Assembly (NCBI RefSeq): GCF_023109675.1
Contig: NZ_JALDUR010000002.1
Span: 62,001-126,000, forward strand
Source of the DNA: Streptococcus parasanguinis
GTDB taxonomy: Bacteria; Bacillota; Bacilli; Lactobacillales; Streptococcaceae
Direction of reading: 5' to 3'
DNA: 64,000 nt
Part shown: one piece after another, positions 19,047 to 28,883 of the stretch
How the letters are laid out: every line of letters starts with the position of its first letter
Position numbering within the stretch: the first letter of the stretch is position 1
Program-made: the position numbers and the translations under genes
Notes under the pieces: model-generated
What the model was told of the DNA's origin: nothing
The model's database searches: none
Seen by the model: only the letters and a program-made list of their open reading frames with translations

Positions 19047-19806
19047 GTTAGAGTTTGCCAAACAAATCGTTTTAGAGTCTGGAGACTATTTGCGTCTTCA
19101 TCTCCATGATGACTTGATGATCTCAAAAAAAACTGGGCCGACAGATTTAGTCACCCAGATGGACCAACAGGTTCAAAAGGATTTGGTTGAAAAAATCAAA
19201 CATCGCTACCCAGAAGATCGGATTTTTGCGGAGGAAGATGGCCTTCGTTCCCCAATTTCAGAAGGTTCCGTTTGGGTGATTGATCCTATTGATGGGACCA
19301 ATAATTTTGTGACCCAAAAGGAAGATTTTGCGGTGATGGTGGCCTATTTTGAAGACGGAATTGGTCAGTTTGGCCTGATCTACGATGTGATGCGGGATCA
19401 CCTTTTTTACGGGGGTGGAGAATTCCCTGTTTATCGCAATGAGGTTGAACTGACGCCCTTTGTGGACCAACCTCTGGAAAACCTTTTGATTGCTTCAAAT
19501 GTCGGCATGCTTGAGAAAAATGACTGGGGCATGGCCGATCTTGGTATGGACTCTCTTGGCATTCGGGTCTATGGCAGTGCCGGTATTAGTTTTTCAAAAA
19601 TTCTCTCAGGTGGGATTCTAGCTTATTTTAGCTATATCTGGCCTTGGGATTATGCCGCAGCTGCGATCATGGGGGAACAGTTGGGCTATACCGTTTTAAA
19701 TCTAAATGGAGATAAACCTAATTACCAGTCAGTGGAACCCATTATGATGGTTCCAAAGGTGAAGTTAACAGAGATTCAAACCTATCTTAAGAAAGGGAGA
19801 AGTTAA
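19036..19806 (+). CDS. Inositol monophosphatase family protein
   Basis: Mg2+-dependent phosphatase fold, 256 residues. Metal ligands appear in order: FAEEDG (Glu), then the signature [13 protein letters not shown], and a C-terminal [10 protein letters not shown] with the third-site aspartate. The TTG at 19036 is preferred (AGGAAGGAT upstream, usual N-terminal length); the frame continues upstream to 18991 inside the UPF0223 gene. Family members dephosphorylate inositol phosphates, NADP(H) or sugar phosphates, and the substrate here is not evident. The stop abuts the next ATG (TAAATG). Confidence 0.87.
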   Translation: MKNKLEFAKQIVLESGDYLRLHLHDDLMISKKTGPTDLVTQMDQQVQKDLVEKIKHRYPEDRIFAEEDGLRSPISEGSVWVIDPIDGTNNFVTQKEDFAVMVAYFEDGIGQFGLIYDVMRDHLFYGGGEFPVYRNEVELTPFVDQPLENLLIASNVGMLEKNDWGMADLGMDSLGIRVYGSAGISFSKILSGGILAYFSYIWPWDYAAAAIMGEQLGYTVLNLNGDKPNYQSVEPIMMVPKVKLTEIQTYLKKGRS

Positions 19807-21111
19807 ATGAATTTTCCCAATGGTTTTAAAGAAAAATACCAGCATCTTCTATGTGAGGATGCTGCTGCTTTTTTTGCGACCTTTGATCAAGAAGCAGTAG
19901 CAGCCTTTCGCACCAATCCTTTGAAAGAAGCACAAAAAATATTTGATGATTCGATTCCCAATACTCCTTGGGGCCATTATGGAAAGGTCTCAGGGAAATC
20001 CATCGAACACGCGACGGGCTTGGTCTATTCACAAGAACCAGCAGCTCAGATAGTGGCCCAAGTCGCCCAGCCAAATCCTGGGATGAAGGTTCTAGACTTA
20101 GCCGCAGCACCTGGTGGTAAGACGACGCAACTTTTGTCTTATTTGGACAATCAAGGACTCTTGGTCTCCAATGAAATCCACAAGGGTCGTTCGAAAATTC
20201 TTGTAGAGAATGTAGAACGCTTTGGTGCGCGAAATGTGCTGGTGACCAATGAGTCTGCCGATCGTCTGGCCAAAGTTTTCTCAGGCTTTTTTGATCTGAT
20301 TGTACTAGACGCCCCGTGTTCAGGTGAGGGGATGTTCCGTAAGCAACCAGATGCCATGGACTATTGGTCCATCGATTATCCTCGAGAGTGTAGTCTTCTT
20401 CAAAGAGAAATTCTAGAGGATGCTCTCAAGATGTTGGTTCCAGGTGGTTCCTTGGTTTATTCAACCTGTACCTGGGCTCCTGAGGAAAATGAAGAGATCG
20501 TATCCTGGCTCTTAGATAATTTTGATCTAGAATTGGAAACGATCGAGAAGATCAATGGTATGGCAGAAGGCATTGACCATCCAGAAACGGCGCGCATGTA
20601 TCCTCATCTCTTTAAAGGGGAGGGACAATTTGTTGCTAAGTTCCGTTATCTAGGAGAGAATCGTCCTGCCAAAATCCCTTCCAAAAAGGACCAATTATCT
20701 GCGGAGCAAAAGAAATGGTGGCAGGAGTTTTCTAAGAAACACTTGAAGATCACTCTAGAAGGTGTCCTCGAAACCTTTGGTGACGAACTCTACTTGGTTC
20801 CGCTTGATTTACCAGATTTGCGAAAAGTAAAAATCGCCCGAAATGGTTTGCACCTAGGGACCTTCAAGAAAAATCGATTTGAACCTAGTTTTGCCTTGGG
20901 CCTTGCTCTGAAACCGAGTGAGGTAAAAGAGACCGTTTCGATCACGCCTGAAGACTTTGTTCATTATGTGGCGGGAGAGACGGTTCAATTGAAGGAAACG
21001 CATCCAAATGGATGGTACCAGGTCCTTGTCGAAGGCAATGGTTTGGGCTTTGCCAAAGTGACCGGACAGACCCTGAAAAATTTCTATCCAAAGGGGCTTC
21101 GTTTTAGGTAA
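19807..21111 (+). CDS. RsmF/NOP2-type 16S rRNA cytosine-C5 methyltransferase
   Basis: SAM-dependent RNA m5C methyltransferase of 434 residues. SAM motif I is VLDLAAAPGGKTT; motif IV with the catalytic-cysteine context is DAPCSGEGMFRK; motif VI is VYSTCTWAPEENE, supplying the second conserved Cys. The C-terminal third (from about residue 290) is a PUA-like RNA-binding region. Sequence pattern fits the RsmF (YebU) branch rather than RsmB. It is translated from an ATG directly after the phosphatase stop and is the last gene of the spx unit. Confidence 0.9.
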   Translation: MNFPNGFKEKYQHLLCEDAAAFFATFDQEAVAAFRTNPLKEAQKIFDDSIPNTPWGHYGKVSGKSIEHATGLVYSQEPAAQIVAQVAQPNPGMKVLDLAAAPGGKTTQLLSYLDNQGLLVSNEIHKGRSKILVENVERFGARNVLVTNESADRLAKVFSGFFDLIVLDAPCSGEGMFRKQPDAMDYWSIDYPRECSLLQREILEDALKMLVPGGSLVYSTCTWAPEENEEIVSWLLDNFDLELETIEKINGMAEGIDHPETARMYPHLFKGEGQFVAKFRYLGENRPAKIPSKKDQLSAEQKKWWQEFSKKHLKITLEGVLETFGDELYLVPLDLPDLRKVKIARNGLHLGTFKKNRFEPSFALGLALKPSEVKETVSITPEDFVHYVAGETVQLKETHPNGWYQVLVEGNGLGFAKVTGQTLKNFYPKGLRFR

Positions 21112-21136
21112 AATGCTGGGCAAAGAACTCGTTCTA

Positions 21137-21145
21137 TGATATAGT
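21137..21145 (+). promoter_or_regulatory. Possible pst operon promoter
   Basis: TGATATAGT, about 72 bases before pstS. The leader contains a weak inverted repeat (ACAGGTTTTTT/AAAAAACTTGT). No recognisable Pho box was found. Confidence 0.4.
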
Positions 21146-21217
21146 GGGAGTACAGGTTTTTTTGAAAAAACTTGTCAAAATCATAAGTGAAATAGTGAAA
21201 TATCAAGGAGACATGAT

Positions 21218-22084
21218 TTGAAAAAGTCTAAAAAGCTGATCCTAGGACTAGCGACGATCGCATTAGCAGGAAGTTTATCTGCTTGTGCTTCTTGGATCAA
21301 TCGCGGAGAATCCATCACTGCTGTCGGATCGACTGCCTTACAACCCTTGGTTGAAGGAGTAGTAGATCGCTACATTGAAGAACATCCTGGTAAGATTGTA
21401 AATGTACAAGGAGGAGGTTCTGGTACAGGACTTTCACAAGTTCAATCAGGCGCTGTGGACATCGGAAATAGTGACCTCTTTGCAGAGGAAAAATCTGGGA
21501 TCGATGCCTCTAGTCTGGTCGACCATCAGGTAGCCGTAGCAGGAACAGCCATCATTGCCAATAAAAATATCTCAATCGACAATTTGACAACGGAGCAATT
21601 GCGAAAGATCTTTACGGGTGAATATACCAACTGGAAGCAATTGGGAGGTCCAGATCTTGAAGTCACGATTGTGAACCGGGCGGTTGGTTCTGGTAGCCGA
21701 GCTGTCTTTGATGCCATTATCATGGATGGCAAACAACCCAAGCAGGCTCAAGAGCAAGACTCTAATGGAATGGTGAAAAACATCGTTTCTCAAACGCCAG
21801 GAGCCATCTCTTATCTAGCCTTTACCTATTTGGATAGCAGTGTCAAAACCATGAAGCTTAATGGCTATCAACCAACCAAAGCCAATGTTGTCAACAATAA
21901 CTGGCCAATCTGGTCCTACGAACACATGTATACCAAAGGAAAACCCAATGAGTTGTCTAAAAAATTCATTGACTACATGATGACCGATGAGGTTCAGCAA
22001 AAGGTTGTTGGTAAGATGGGTTATATCCCGATCAATGACATGAAAGTCACCCGTGATTTAAAAGGGAATGTGTCAAAAAAATAA
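21218..22084 (+). CDS. pstS: Phosphate-binding lipoprotein PstS
   Basis: Extracellular phosphate receptor of the high-affinity Pst uptake system. Signal peptide ends in the lipobox LSAC (Cys23). The phosphate-contact segments [32 protein letters not shown] and GSGSRAVFD are present. The 288-residue length is typical. Start is TTG at 21218, preceded by AAGGAG at a seven-base distance. It heads pstS-C-A-B1-B2-phoU. Confidence 0.95.
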   Translation: MKKSKKLILGLATIALAGSLSACASWINRGESITAVGSTALQPLVEGVVDRYIEEHPGKIVNVQGGGSGTGLSQVQSGAVDIGNSDLFAEEKSGIDASSLVDHQVAVAGTAIIANKNISIDNLTTEQLRKIFTGEYTNWKQLGGPDLEVTIVNRAVGSGSRAVFDAIIMDGKQPKQAQEQDSNGMVKNIVSQTPGAISYLAFTYLDSSVKTMKLNGYQPTKANVVNNNWPIWSYEHMYTKGKPNELSKKFIDYMMTDEVQQKVVGKMGYIPINDMKVTRDLKGNVSKK

Positions 22085-22183
22085 AAGAATTAGGTAAAAA
22101 ATGAACGAAGTAGCAAAAAAAATGCTGACGAAATCAAAAAACTCCCGCCTAGAAAAATTTGGGAAAACCATTACTTTTTATGT

Positions 22184-23011
22184 ATGAGTTTGATTGTTGT
22201 CGTCGTTGCCATGATTTTGATTTTCGTGGCCCAAAAAGGTTTATCGACTTTCTTTGTCAATAAAGTCAATATCTTTAGTTTTCTATTTGGGAGTACTTGG
22301 AATCCTGCTGCAAAGGAATTCGGAGCCCTACCAATGATTCTAGGTTCCTTTATTGTAACCTTGCTTTCTGCCCTCTTGGCAACGCCGTTTGCCATTGGTG
22401 CAGCAGTTTTCATGACAGAAGTCTCCCCCAAAGGAGCTCGTTTCTTGCAACCAGCCATTGAGCTCTTAGTGGGGATTCCTTCAGTTGTTTACGGATTCAT
22501 TGGCCTTCAAGTGGTCGTCCCATTTACGCGTAGTCTCTTTGGAGGGACTGGTTTTGGGATCCTCTCAGGGGTCTTTGTCCTCTTTGTTATGATCCTGCCA
22601 ACTGTTACCTTTATGACGACCGATAGCCTCCGAGCTGTGCCCCGTCATTACCGGGAAGCTAGTATGGCTATGGGTGCGACACGCTGGCAAACCATTTGGC
22701 ATGTCACGCTCAAGGCAGCCCGCTCAGGAATCTTTACAGCGGTTGTCTTTGGTATGGCGCGTGCCTTCGGGGAAGCCTTGGCTATCCAGATGGTGGTCGG
22801 AAACTCGGCAGTGGTACCAACCTCGCTCACTACACCAGCTTCCACCCTCACCTCTATTTTGACCATGGGAATCGGAAATACCGTCATGGGTACGGTCAAT
22901 AACAATGTTCTTTGGTCACTCGCCTTGGTATTGCTCCTCATGAGTCTTGCCTTTAACAGTGTGATTAAACTGATTACGAAAGAAAGAGGTAAGAAGAACT
23001 ATGCACGCTAA
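22184..23011 (+). CDS. pstC: Phosphate ABC permease PstC, N-terminal codons separated by a frameshift
   Basis: Membrane subunit of the Pst transporter, 275 residues from ATG 22184, with about six helices and the coupling loop YREASMAMGATRWQTI. The normal N-terminus (MNEVAKKMLTKSKNSRLEKFGK) is encoded from ATG 22101 in another frame and hits TGA after 28 codons. Adding one T to the run TTTTT at 22175-22179 restores one continuous frame into the first helix. As read, either translation restarts at 22184 within helix 1 without a good Shine-Dalgarno, slippage rescues it, or the base was lost in this assembly. The rest of the gene is undamaged. Confidence 0.85.
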   Translation: MSLIVVVVAMILIFVAQKGLSTFFVNKVNIFSFLFGSTWNPAAKEFGALPMILGSFIVTLLSALLATPFAIGAAVFMTEVSPKGARFLQPAIELLVGIPSVVYGFIGLQVVVPFTRSLFGGTGFGILSGVFVLFVMILPTVTFMTTDSLRAVPRHYREASMAMGATRWQTIWHVTLKAARSGIFTAVVFGMARAFGEALAIQMVVGNSAVVPTSLTTPASTLTSILTMGIGNTVMGTVNNNVLWSLALVLLLMSLAFNSVIKLITKERGKKNYAR

Positions 23012-23885
23012 ACGAATGGATAAAATTGCGACAGGAGTGCTGTATGCTATTTCCGGGATCATCGTTGCGATTCTTGCCTCATTGATCCTTTATATCTTGG
23101 TCCGTGGCTTGCCCCATGTATCTTGGCACTTCTTGACTGGGAAATCTTCTTCTTACCAAGCAGGAGGAGGGATCGGAATTCAATTGTATAATTCCTTCTT
23201 CCTCTTGGTCATTACCTTGGTGATTTCCTTCCCACTTTCTCTTGGAGCTGGGATTTACCTCTCTGAGTACGCTAAAAAAGGTCGCTTGACCAATTTGGTT
23301 CGTACCTGTATTGAGATCTTGTCTTCTTTGCCATCTGTCGTTGTAGGTCTCTTTGGTTACCTGGTCTTCGTTGTCCAGTTCAAATACGGATTTTCGATCA
23401 TTTCAGGGGCCTTGGCCTTGACCGTCTTTAACCTGCCACAGATGACCCGCAATATCGAAGATAGCTTGCAGCACGTTCACCATACGCAGCGCGAAGCAGG
23501 TCTAGCACTGGGCTTGTCTCGCTGGGAAACTGTGATTCATGTTGTGGTACCAGAAGCTCTTCCAAGTATTATCACCGGGGTCGTCTTGGCCTCAGGACGG
23601 ATCTTTGGGGAAGCTGCTGCCTTGATCTATACTGCAGGTCAATCGGCTCCAGCCCTTGATTGGTCAAACTGGAATATCTTTAGTGTGACCAGCCCGATTT
23701 CGATCTTCCGTCAGGCTGAAACCTTGGCTGTCCATATCTGGAAGGTCAACAGTGAAGGGACTATTCCAGACTCGATCGAAGTCTCAGCTGGTTCTGCCGC
23801 AGTTCTTTTGATCTTTATCTTGATCTTTAACTTTGGAGCTCGCAAACTCGGAAGTTACCTCCATAAAAAACTAACATCTGCTTAA
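23001..23885 (+). CDS. pstA: Phosphate ABC permease PstA
   Basis: Second membrane subunit of the Pst transporter, 294 residues. It has about six hydrophobic helices and the coupling loop REAGLALGLSRWETVIHVV with the conserved Gly and Glu positions. The ATG lies inside the end of pstC (11-base overlap), so translation is coupled. Followed ten bases later by pstB1. Confidence 0.94.
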   Translation: MHAKRMDKIATGVLYAISGIIVAILASLILYILVRGLPHVSWHFLTGKSSSYQAGGGIGIQLYNSFFLLVITLVISFPLSLGAGIYLSEYAKKGRLTNLVRTCIEILSSLPSVVVGLFGYLVFVVQFKYGFSIISGALALTVFNLPQMTRNIEDSLQHVHHTQREAGLALGLSRWETVIHVVVPEALPSIITGVVLASGRIFGEAAALIYTAGQSAPALDWSNWNIFSVTSPISIFRQAETLAVHIWKVNSEGTIPDSIEVSAGSAAVLLIFILIFNFGARKLGSYLHKKLTSA

Positions 23886-23895
23886 AGGAGAAGAA

Positions 23896-24699
23896 ATGTC
23901 AAAATACAATTGGGATGAGAGACACATCATTACTTTTCCTGAAGAAAAGGTGGTTCTATCGACCAAAGATTTGCATGTCTATTATGGAACGAACGAGTCC
24001 ATTAAAGGCGTCGACATGCAGTTTGAAAAGAATAAGATTACAGCCTTGATCGGTCCTTCAGGATCTGGGAAATCAACCTACCTCCGTAGTTTGAACCGGA
24101 TGAATGATACCATCGATATTGCGCGTGTAACGGGTGAAATTTGGTATGAAGGAATCGATGTCAATCGTCCAGATATCAATGTTTATGAAATGCGCAAGCA
24201 CATTGGGATGGTTTTCCAACGGCCCAATCCTTTTGCCAAATCGATTTATAAAAACATCACCTTCCCGCATGAACGTGCTGGGGTGAAAGACAAGAAGATC
24301 TTGGACGAATTGGTCGAAACTTCTTTGAAACAGGCGGCTCTATGGGATCAGGTCAAGGATGATCTTCATAAATCAGCCCTGACACTTTCAGGTGGCCAAC
24401 AGCAACGACTTTGTATCGCGCGGGCCATCTCTGTGAAGCCAGATATCTTACTCATGGATGAGCCTGCTTCAGCGCTTGATCCGATTGCGACAGCGCAATT
24501 AGAAGAAACCATGCTTGAGTTGAAGAAGAATTATACCATTGTCATCGTGACCCACAGCATGCAACAAGCAGCCCGTGCTAGCGATTATACCGGTTTCTTC
24601 TACCTAGGAAACCTCATCGAGTACGATAAGACTTCGAATATTTTCCAAAATGCGAAATTGCAATCGACCAACGATTATGTATCGGGTCACTTTGGATAA
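23896..24699 (+). CDS. pstB1: Phosphate ABC ATPase PstB, copy 1
   Basis: Cytoplasmic ATPase, 267 residues. Walker [19 protein letters not shown]-loop MVFQRPNPF, signature LSGGQQQR, Walker B LLMDEPASALDP and an intact switch histidine in VTHSMQQAARASD. AAAGGAGAAG precedes the ATG. The N-terminus carries about 20 extra residues relative to pstB2. Tandem pstB genes are normal for streptococcal pst operons and may form a heterodimer. Confidence 0.94.
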   Translation: MSKYNWDERHIITFPEEKVVLSTKDLHVYYGTNESIKGVDMQFEKNKITALIGPSGSGKSTYLRSLNRMNDTIDIARVTGEIWYEGIDVNRPDINVYEMRKHIGMVFQRPNPFAKSIYKNITFPHERAGVKDKKILDELVETSLKQAALWDQVKDDLHKSALTLSGGQQQRLCIARAISVKPDILLMDEPASALDPIATAQLEETMLELKKNYTIVIVTHSMQQAARASDYTGFFYLGNLIEYDKTSNIFQNAKLQSTNDYVSGHFG

Positions 24700-24728
24700 A
24701 GTAAAATGACAACAAAAAGGAAAATAGA

Positions 24729-25487
24729 ATGACAGAACCAATTTTGCAAGTCAAGGACTTGTCGGTTTATTACAATAAAAAGAAGGCGCTAAATAGCGTC
24801 TCCTTGGACTTTGCTCCAAAGGAGATCACAGCCTTGATTGGTCCTTCAGGATCAGGGAAATCTACCCTTTTAAAAGCCATTAACCGCATGGGCGACCTCA
24901 ACCATGAGGTCACCACTACAGGAACCATCCTCTACAATGGACATAATATCTACGGACCACGGACCGATACGGTCGAATTGCGTAAGGAAATCGGAATGGT
25001 CTTCCAACAGCCCAATCCTTTCCCAATGTCCATTTATGATAATGTGACCTATGGCTTGATGATTAATGGTGTCAAGGACAAGGCTGTCTTGGACGAAGCA
25101 GTTGAAACCTCTTTGAAACGCGCATCCATCTGGGATGAAGTCAAGGATCGCTTGCATGATTCAGCTATCGGACTTTCTGGTGGTCAGCAACAGCGGGTCT
25201 GTGTGGCGCGGGTCCTTGCGACCAGTCCAAAGATTATTCTTTTGGATGAGCCAACTTCAGCGCTGGATCCAATTTCAGCTGGCAAGATTGAAGAAACCTT
25301 GTATGGACTAAAAGACCGCTACACCATGCTCTTGGTGACACGTTCCATGCAACAAGCAAGTCGGATTTCCGATAAAACAGCCTTTTTCTTGGATGGGGAT
25401 TTGATTGAGTACAATGACACCAATGAAATGTTCTTGAACCCAGCTAAGAAAGAAACAGAAGACTATGTCTCTGGTAAATTTGGATAG
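24729..25487 (+). CDS. pstB2: Phosphate ABC ATPase PstB, copy 2, with Arg at the switch-His position
   Basis: Second ATPase of the pst operon, 252 residues: Walker [19 protein letters not shown]-loop [17 protein letters not shown], signature LSGGQQQR and Walker [13 protein letters not shown] are intact. The switch motif reads [13 protein letters not shown], so residue 205 is Arg where PstB normally has His (VTHSMQQ). In an ABC heterodimer this would make one composite site catalytically weak. A similar VTRSM motif is recalled in pneumococcal PstB2, so the change is probably conserved rather than a random mutation. Confidence 0.93.
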   Translation: MTEPILQVKDLSVYYNKKKALNSVSLDFAPKEITALIGPSGSGKSTLLKAINRMGDLNHEVTTTGTILYNGHNIYGPRTDTVELRKEIGMVFQQPNPFPMSIYDNVTYGLMINGVKDKAVLDEAVETSLKRASIWDEVKDRLHDSAIGLSGGQQQRVCVARVLATSPKIILLDEPTSALDPISAGKIEETLYGLKDRYTMLLVTRSMQQASRISDKTAFFLDGDLIEYNDTNEMFLNPAKKETEDYVSGKFG

Positions 25488-25499
25488 GAAGAAAATAAA

Positions 25500-26153
25500 A
25501 TGTTACGAGTTCAATTTGAAGAAGATTTAGAGAAGTTGCATAACCAGTTTTATGCAATGGGAAATGAAGTGTTGAGTCAGATCAACCGTACGGTCCGTGC
25601 TTTCGTGACCCATGACCGTGAATTGGCCCGCCAGGTCATCGAAGATGATGCGGAGATCAACGACTACGAAGTGAAATTAGAGCGTAAATCCTTTGAGATT
25701 ATTGCCCTTCAACAGCCCGTTTCACAAGACCTTCGTGTCGTGATGACTGTCTTAAAAGCGGTCTCTGACTTAGAGCGGATGGGTGACCACGCAGTATCAA
25801 TTGCCAAGGCAACCATTCGCATGAAAGGGGAAGTCCGTATTCAATCTGTTGAGGAAGAGATCAGCAAGATGGGCCGTGAAGTCAAAGATTTTGTCGAAGC
25901 GACACTAGATGTTTACCTCAAAGGCGATGTGGATTTGGCCTATGAAGTTGCTTCACGAGACGAAGTCATCAACCATTACTTCGATAGCATCCAAGAATTA
26001 GCAACAGAAGAAATTCGGAAAAATCCAGAGTCCATCGTGACCGGACGGGATTATTTCCAAGTGATCAACTTCTTGGAACGCATCGGAGATTATGCAAAAA
26101 ACATCTGTGAATGGGTGGTTTACTTCGAAACAGGTAAAATTATCGAAATGTAA
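25500..26153 (+). CDS. phoU: Phosphate transport system regulator PhoU
   Basis: Cytoplasmic helical-bundle protein that links the Pst transporter to phosphate signalling. The 217 residues form two tandem PhoU repeats, each with the metal-binding ExxxD pattern (DLERMGDHAVSIAK in the first, NFLERIGDYAKNICEW in the second). It begins 12 bases after pstB2 and ends the operon at the terminator at 26177. Confidence 0.95.
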   Translation: MLRVQFEEDLEKLHNQFYAMGNEVLSQINRTVRAFVTHDRELARQVIEDDAEINDYEVKLERKSFEIIALQQPVSQDLRVVMTVLKAVSDLERMGDHAVSIAKATIRMKGEVRIQSVEEEISKMGREVKDFVEATLDVYLKGDVDLAYEVASRDEVINHYFDSIQELATEEIRKNPESIVTGRDYFQVINFLERIGDYAKNICEWVVYFETGKIIEM

Positions 26154-26176
26154 GATCATGGAGTCTTTTCGATATC

Positions 26177-26208
26177 AGACGGGCATTCTAATGCTTGTCT
26201 TTTCTTTT
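26177..26208 (+). terminator. Terminator of the pst operon
   Basis: Stem AGACGGGCAT-TCTA-ATGCTTGTCT, ten pairs with two G-U, followed by TTTCTTTT. Confidence 0.8.
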
Positions 26209-26283
26209 ATCTTAACTTTGTGATAAAATAGTTTTATTAGGGCTTTTGATTGGGAAAGCATGAAACATTTAAAGGAGGAAATT

Positions 26284-28827
26284 ATGCAAGCAGTTGCACA
26301 TTTTGTAGAAACATTCGTTCCAGAACATTACGAAGTGTTTTTGGATTTAAGTCGTAAAACCAAGACCTTTAGCGGTCGTGTGGTGATCACAGGTCAAGCC
26401 AAGGCGGACAAGATCTCGCTTCACCAAAAGGATTTGACCATCGAAACAGTAGAAGTAGCCGGTCAAGCCCGTCCATTTACGATTGATGATGCCAATGAAG
26501 CAGTTTATGTTGAATTGGAAGGCACAGGTCAAGTGACAGTTACCCTGACCTATTCTGGTAAGATCACAGACAATATGACTGGGATTTACCCATCTTACTA
26601 CAGTATTGATGGTGTGAAGAAGGAAGTCCTTTCAACTCAGTTTGAGAGCCATTTTGCGCGTGAAGCCTTTCCAAGTGTGGACGAGCCTGAAGCTAAAGCA
26701 ACGTTCGATCTTTCTTTGAAATTTGACCAAGAAGAAGGTGAAATTGCCCTTTCAAATATGCCTGAAATCGATGTGGAGAACCGCAAAGAAACAGGCATTT
26801 GGAAATTTGCTACGACTCCACGGATGTCTTCTTACCTCCTTGCTTTTGCTGCTGGAGATCTTCAAGGGATCACAGCCAAAACAAAAAATGGCACTCTCGT
26901 AGGTATCTATTCAACCAAGGCGCATCCGTTGAAAAACTTAGAATTTTCTCTTGATGTAGCGGTACGTGTCATCGAATTTTATGAAGACTATTATAGCGTG
27001 AAGTATCCAATTCCTCAATCCCTCCATGTAGCGCTTCCTGATTTCTCAGCTGGAGCGATGGAAAACTGGGGCTTGGTGACGTACCGTGAAGTCTATCTCC
27101 TTGTAGATGAAAACTCAACTGCAGTTAGCCGTCAACAAGTTGCTCTTGTAGTCGCTCACGAATTGGCTCACCAATGGTTTGGTAACCTAGTAACCATGAA
27201 GTGGTGGGATGACCTCTGGTTGAACGAAAGTTTTGCCAACATGATGGAATATGTATCTGTCAATGCCATCGAACCAAGCTGGAATATCTTCGAAGACTTC
27301 CAAACAACAGGTGTTCCATTGGCCTTGAAACGCGATGCAACCGATGGAGTTCAATCTGTCCATGTGGAAGTTAAACACCCTGATGAAATCAATACTCTTT
27401 TTGACCCAGCTATCGTCTACGCTAAAGGTAGCCGTCTCATGCATATGCTCCGCCGCTGGTTAGGGGATGATGCTTTCCGTAAAGGTCTTAAAGCTTACTT
27501 TGAAAAACATCAATACGGCAATACCATCGGTCGTGACCTTTGGAATGCCCTAGGTGATGCATCTGGCCGTGATGTAGCAGCCTTCATGGATTCTTGGTTG
27601 GAACAACCTGGTTATCCAGTTCTTACAGCAGTGGTGGAAAATGATACCTTGAAGATCAGCCAAAAACAATTCTTCATTGGAGAACATGAAGACCAAGGCC
27701 GCCAATGGGTTGTGCCATTGAACAGCAACTGGTCTGGTATTCCAGACACACTTGAAACAGAAACGCTTGAAATCCCAGGTTATGCTGCCCTTGCTACTGA
27801 AAATAATGAACCGCTTCGTTTCAATACGGAAAATACAGCCCACTACATTACAGATTACCAAGGAGAGCTCTTGGATGTGATTGTAGACAACATGGCTTCC
27901 TTGGATAACTTGAGCAAGCAACAAATCCTTCAAGAACGCCGTCTCTTGGCAGAAAGTGGTGTCATCTCTTATGCAAGCCTCTTACCAGTTATCGAGAAAT
28001 TGACCCAAGAAAGTTCTTATTTGGTTGTATCAGCAGTTTCATCAATCCTTCAAGGTCTCAGCCTCTTTGTGGATGAAGGAACTGAAGTAGAAGCAGCTTA
28101 TAAGAAATTGCTCGTAACCTTCAACCAATTCAACTTTGAACGCCTTGGTTTTGAACCAAAAGCCGGAGAAGCCGATGAAGATGAAATGGTCCGTCAATTG
28201 GTTATTTCAAATATGATCAAGGGAGACGATGCCAAAGCAAGCGCTAAAGCAAGTGAAATCTATGCAGCCCATGCAGAGGATATCAGCAAGCTTCCAGCCG
28301 CTATTCGTTTGCAAATTTTGATTAACCAAATCAAACACCATGAAAGCAAAGAATTGACTGATTTGTACTTGAACACTTATGCTCAAGCGACAGATGGTAA
28401 CTTCAAGCGTCAATTGTCTACAGCTCTGGCTTATACAACCGATGCAGACACAGTTGAAAAGATTTTGACAGAGTGGAAGAACAAGGATGTTGTGAAACCA
28501 CAAGACTTAGCAATGAGTTGGTATTTCACCTTCTTACACCATGAGTTCACCCAAGAATCTGCCTGGACTTGGGCGCGTGAAAATTGGGAATGGGTCAAAG
28601 CAGCCCTTGGCGGAGACATGAGCTTTGACAAGTTTGTCATCTACCCAGCCAATACCTTCAAAACAGCAGAGCGCTTAGCAGAATTCAAAGCCTTCTTTGA
28701 ACCACAATTGTCTGATATGGCTATCAGCCGAAACATCAGCATGGGAATCAAGGAAATCGCAGCGCGTGTGGATTTGATTCAACGGGAAAAAGCAGCAGTA
28801 GAAGCCGCTATCCTTGCGACAAAATAG
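26284..28827 (+). CDS. pepN: Aminopeptidase N (lysyl aminopeptidase)
   Basis: M1-family zinc metallopeptidase that trims peptides taken up by the cell; cytoplasmic. The 847 residues contain the substrate-anchoring GAMENWG exopeptidase motif and the zinc site VVAHELAHQW (His292, Glu293, His296) with the third ligand in WLNESFA. Length matches lactococcal PepN. ATG 26284 follows AAAGGAGG, so the upstream in-frame ATG at 26260 is not preferred. Promoter TAAAAT around 26224. pepN beside ciaRH is the pneumococcal arrangement; here bioY and a low-complexity gene lie between them. Confidence 0.96.
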   Translation: MQAVAHFVETFVPEHYEVFLDLSRKTKTFSGRVVITGQAKADKISLHQKDLTIETVEVAGQARPFTIDDANEAVYVELEGTGQVTVTLTYSGKITDNMTGIYPSYYSIDGVKKEVLSTQFESHFAREAFPSVDEPEAKATFDLSLKFDQEEGEIALSNMPEIDVENRKETGIWKFATTPRMSSYLLAFAAGDLQGITAKTKNGTLVGIYSTKAHPLKNLEFSLDVAVRVIEFYEDYYSVKYPIPQSLHVALPDFSAGAMENWGLVTYREVYLLVDENSTAVSRQQVALVVAHELAHQWFGNLVTMKWWDDLWLNESFANMMEYVSVNAIEPSWNIFEDFQTTGVPLALKRDATDGVQSVHVEVKHPDEINTLFDPAIVYAKGSRLMHMLRRWLGDDAFRKGLKAYFEKHQYGNTIGRDLWNALGDASGRDVAAFMDSWLEQPGYPVLTAVVENDTLKISQKQFFIGEHEDQGRQWVVPLNSNWSGIPDTLETETLEIPGYAALATENNEPLRFNTENTAHYITDYQGELLDVIVDNMASLDNLSKQQILQERRLLAESGVISYASLLPVIEKLTQESSYLVVSAVSSILQGLSLFVDEGTEVEAAYKKLLVTFNQFNFERLGFEPKAGEADEDEMVRQLVISNMIKGDDAKASAKASEIYAAHAEDISKLPAAIRLQILINQIKHHESKELTDLYLNTYAQATDGNFKRQLSTALAYTTDADTVEKILTEWKNKDVVKPQDLAMSWYFTFLHHEFTQESAWTWARENWEWVKAALGGDMSFDKFVIYPANTFKTAERLAEFKAFFEPQLSDMAISRNISMGIKEIAARVDLIQREKAAVEAAILATK

Positions 28828-28832
28828 ATTTA

Positions 28833-28868
28833 AAAAAATCGATACAGAAATTTCTGTATCGATTTTTT
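28833..28868. terminator. Bidirectional terminator between pepN and bioY
   Basis: An 18+18 base perfect palindrome (AAAAAATCGATACAGAAA and its complement) with A/T runs at both ends, serving the convergent genes. Confidence 0.92.
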
Positions 28869-28883
28869 AGCGTCCTTTGAATC

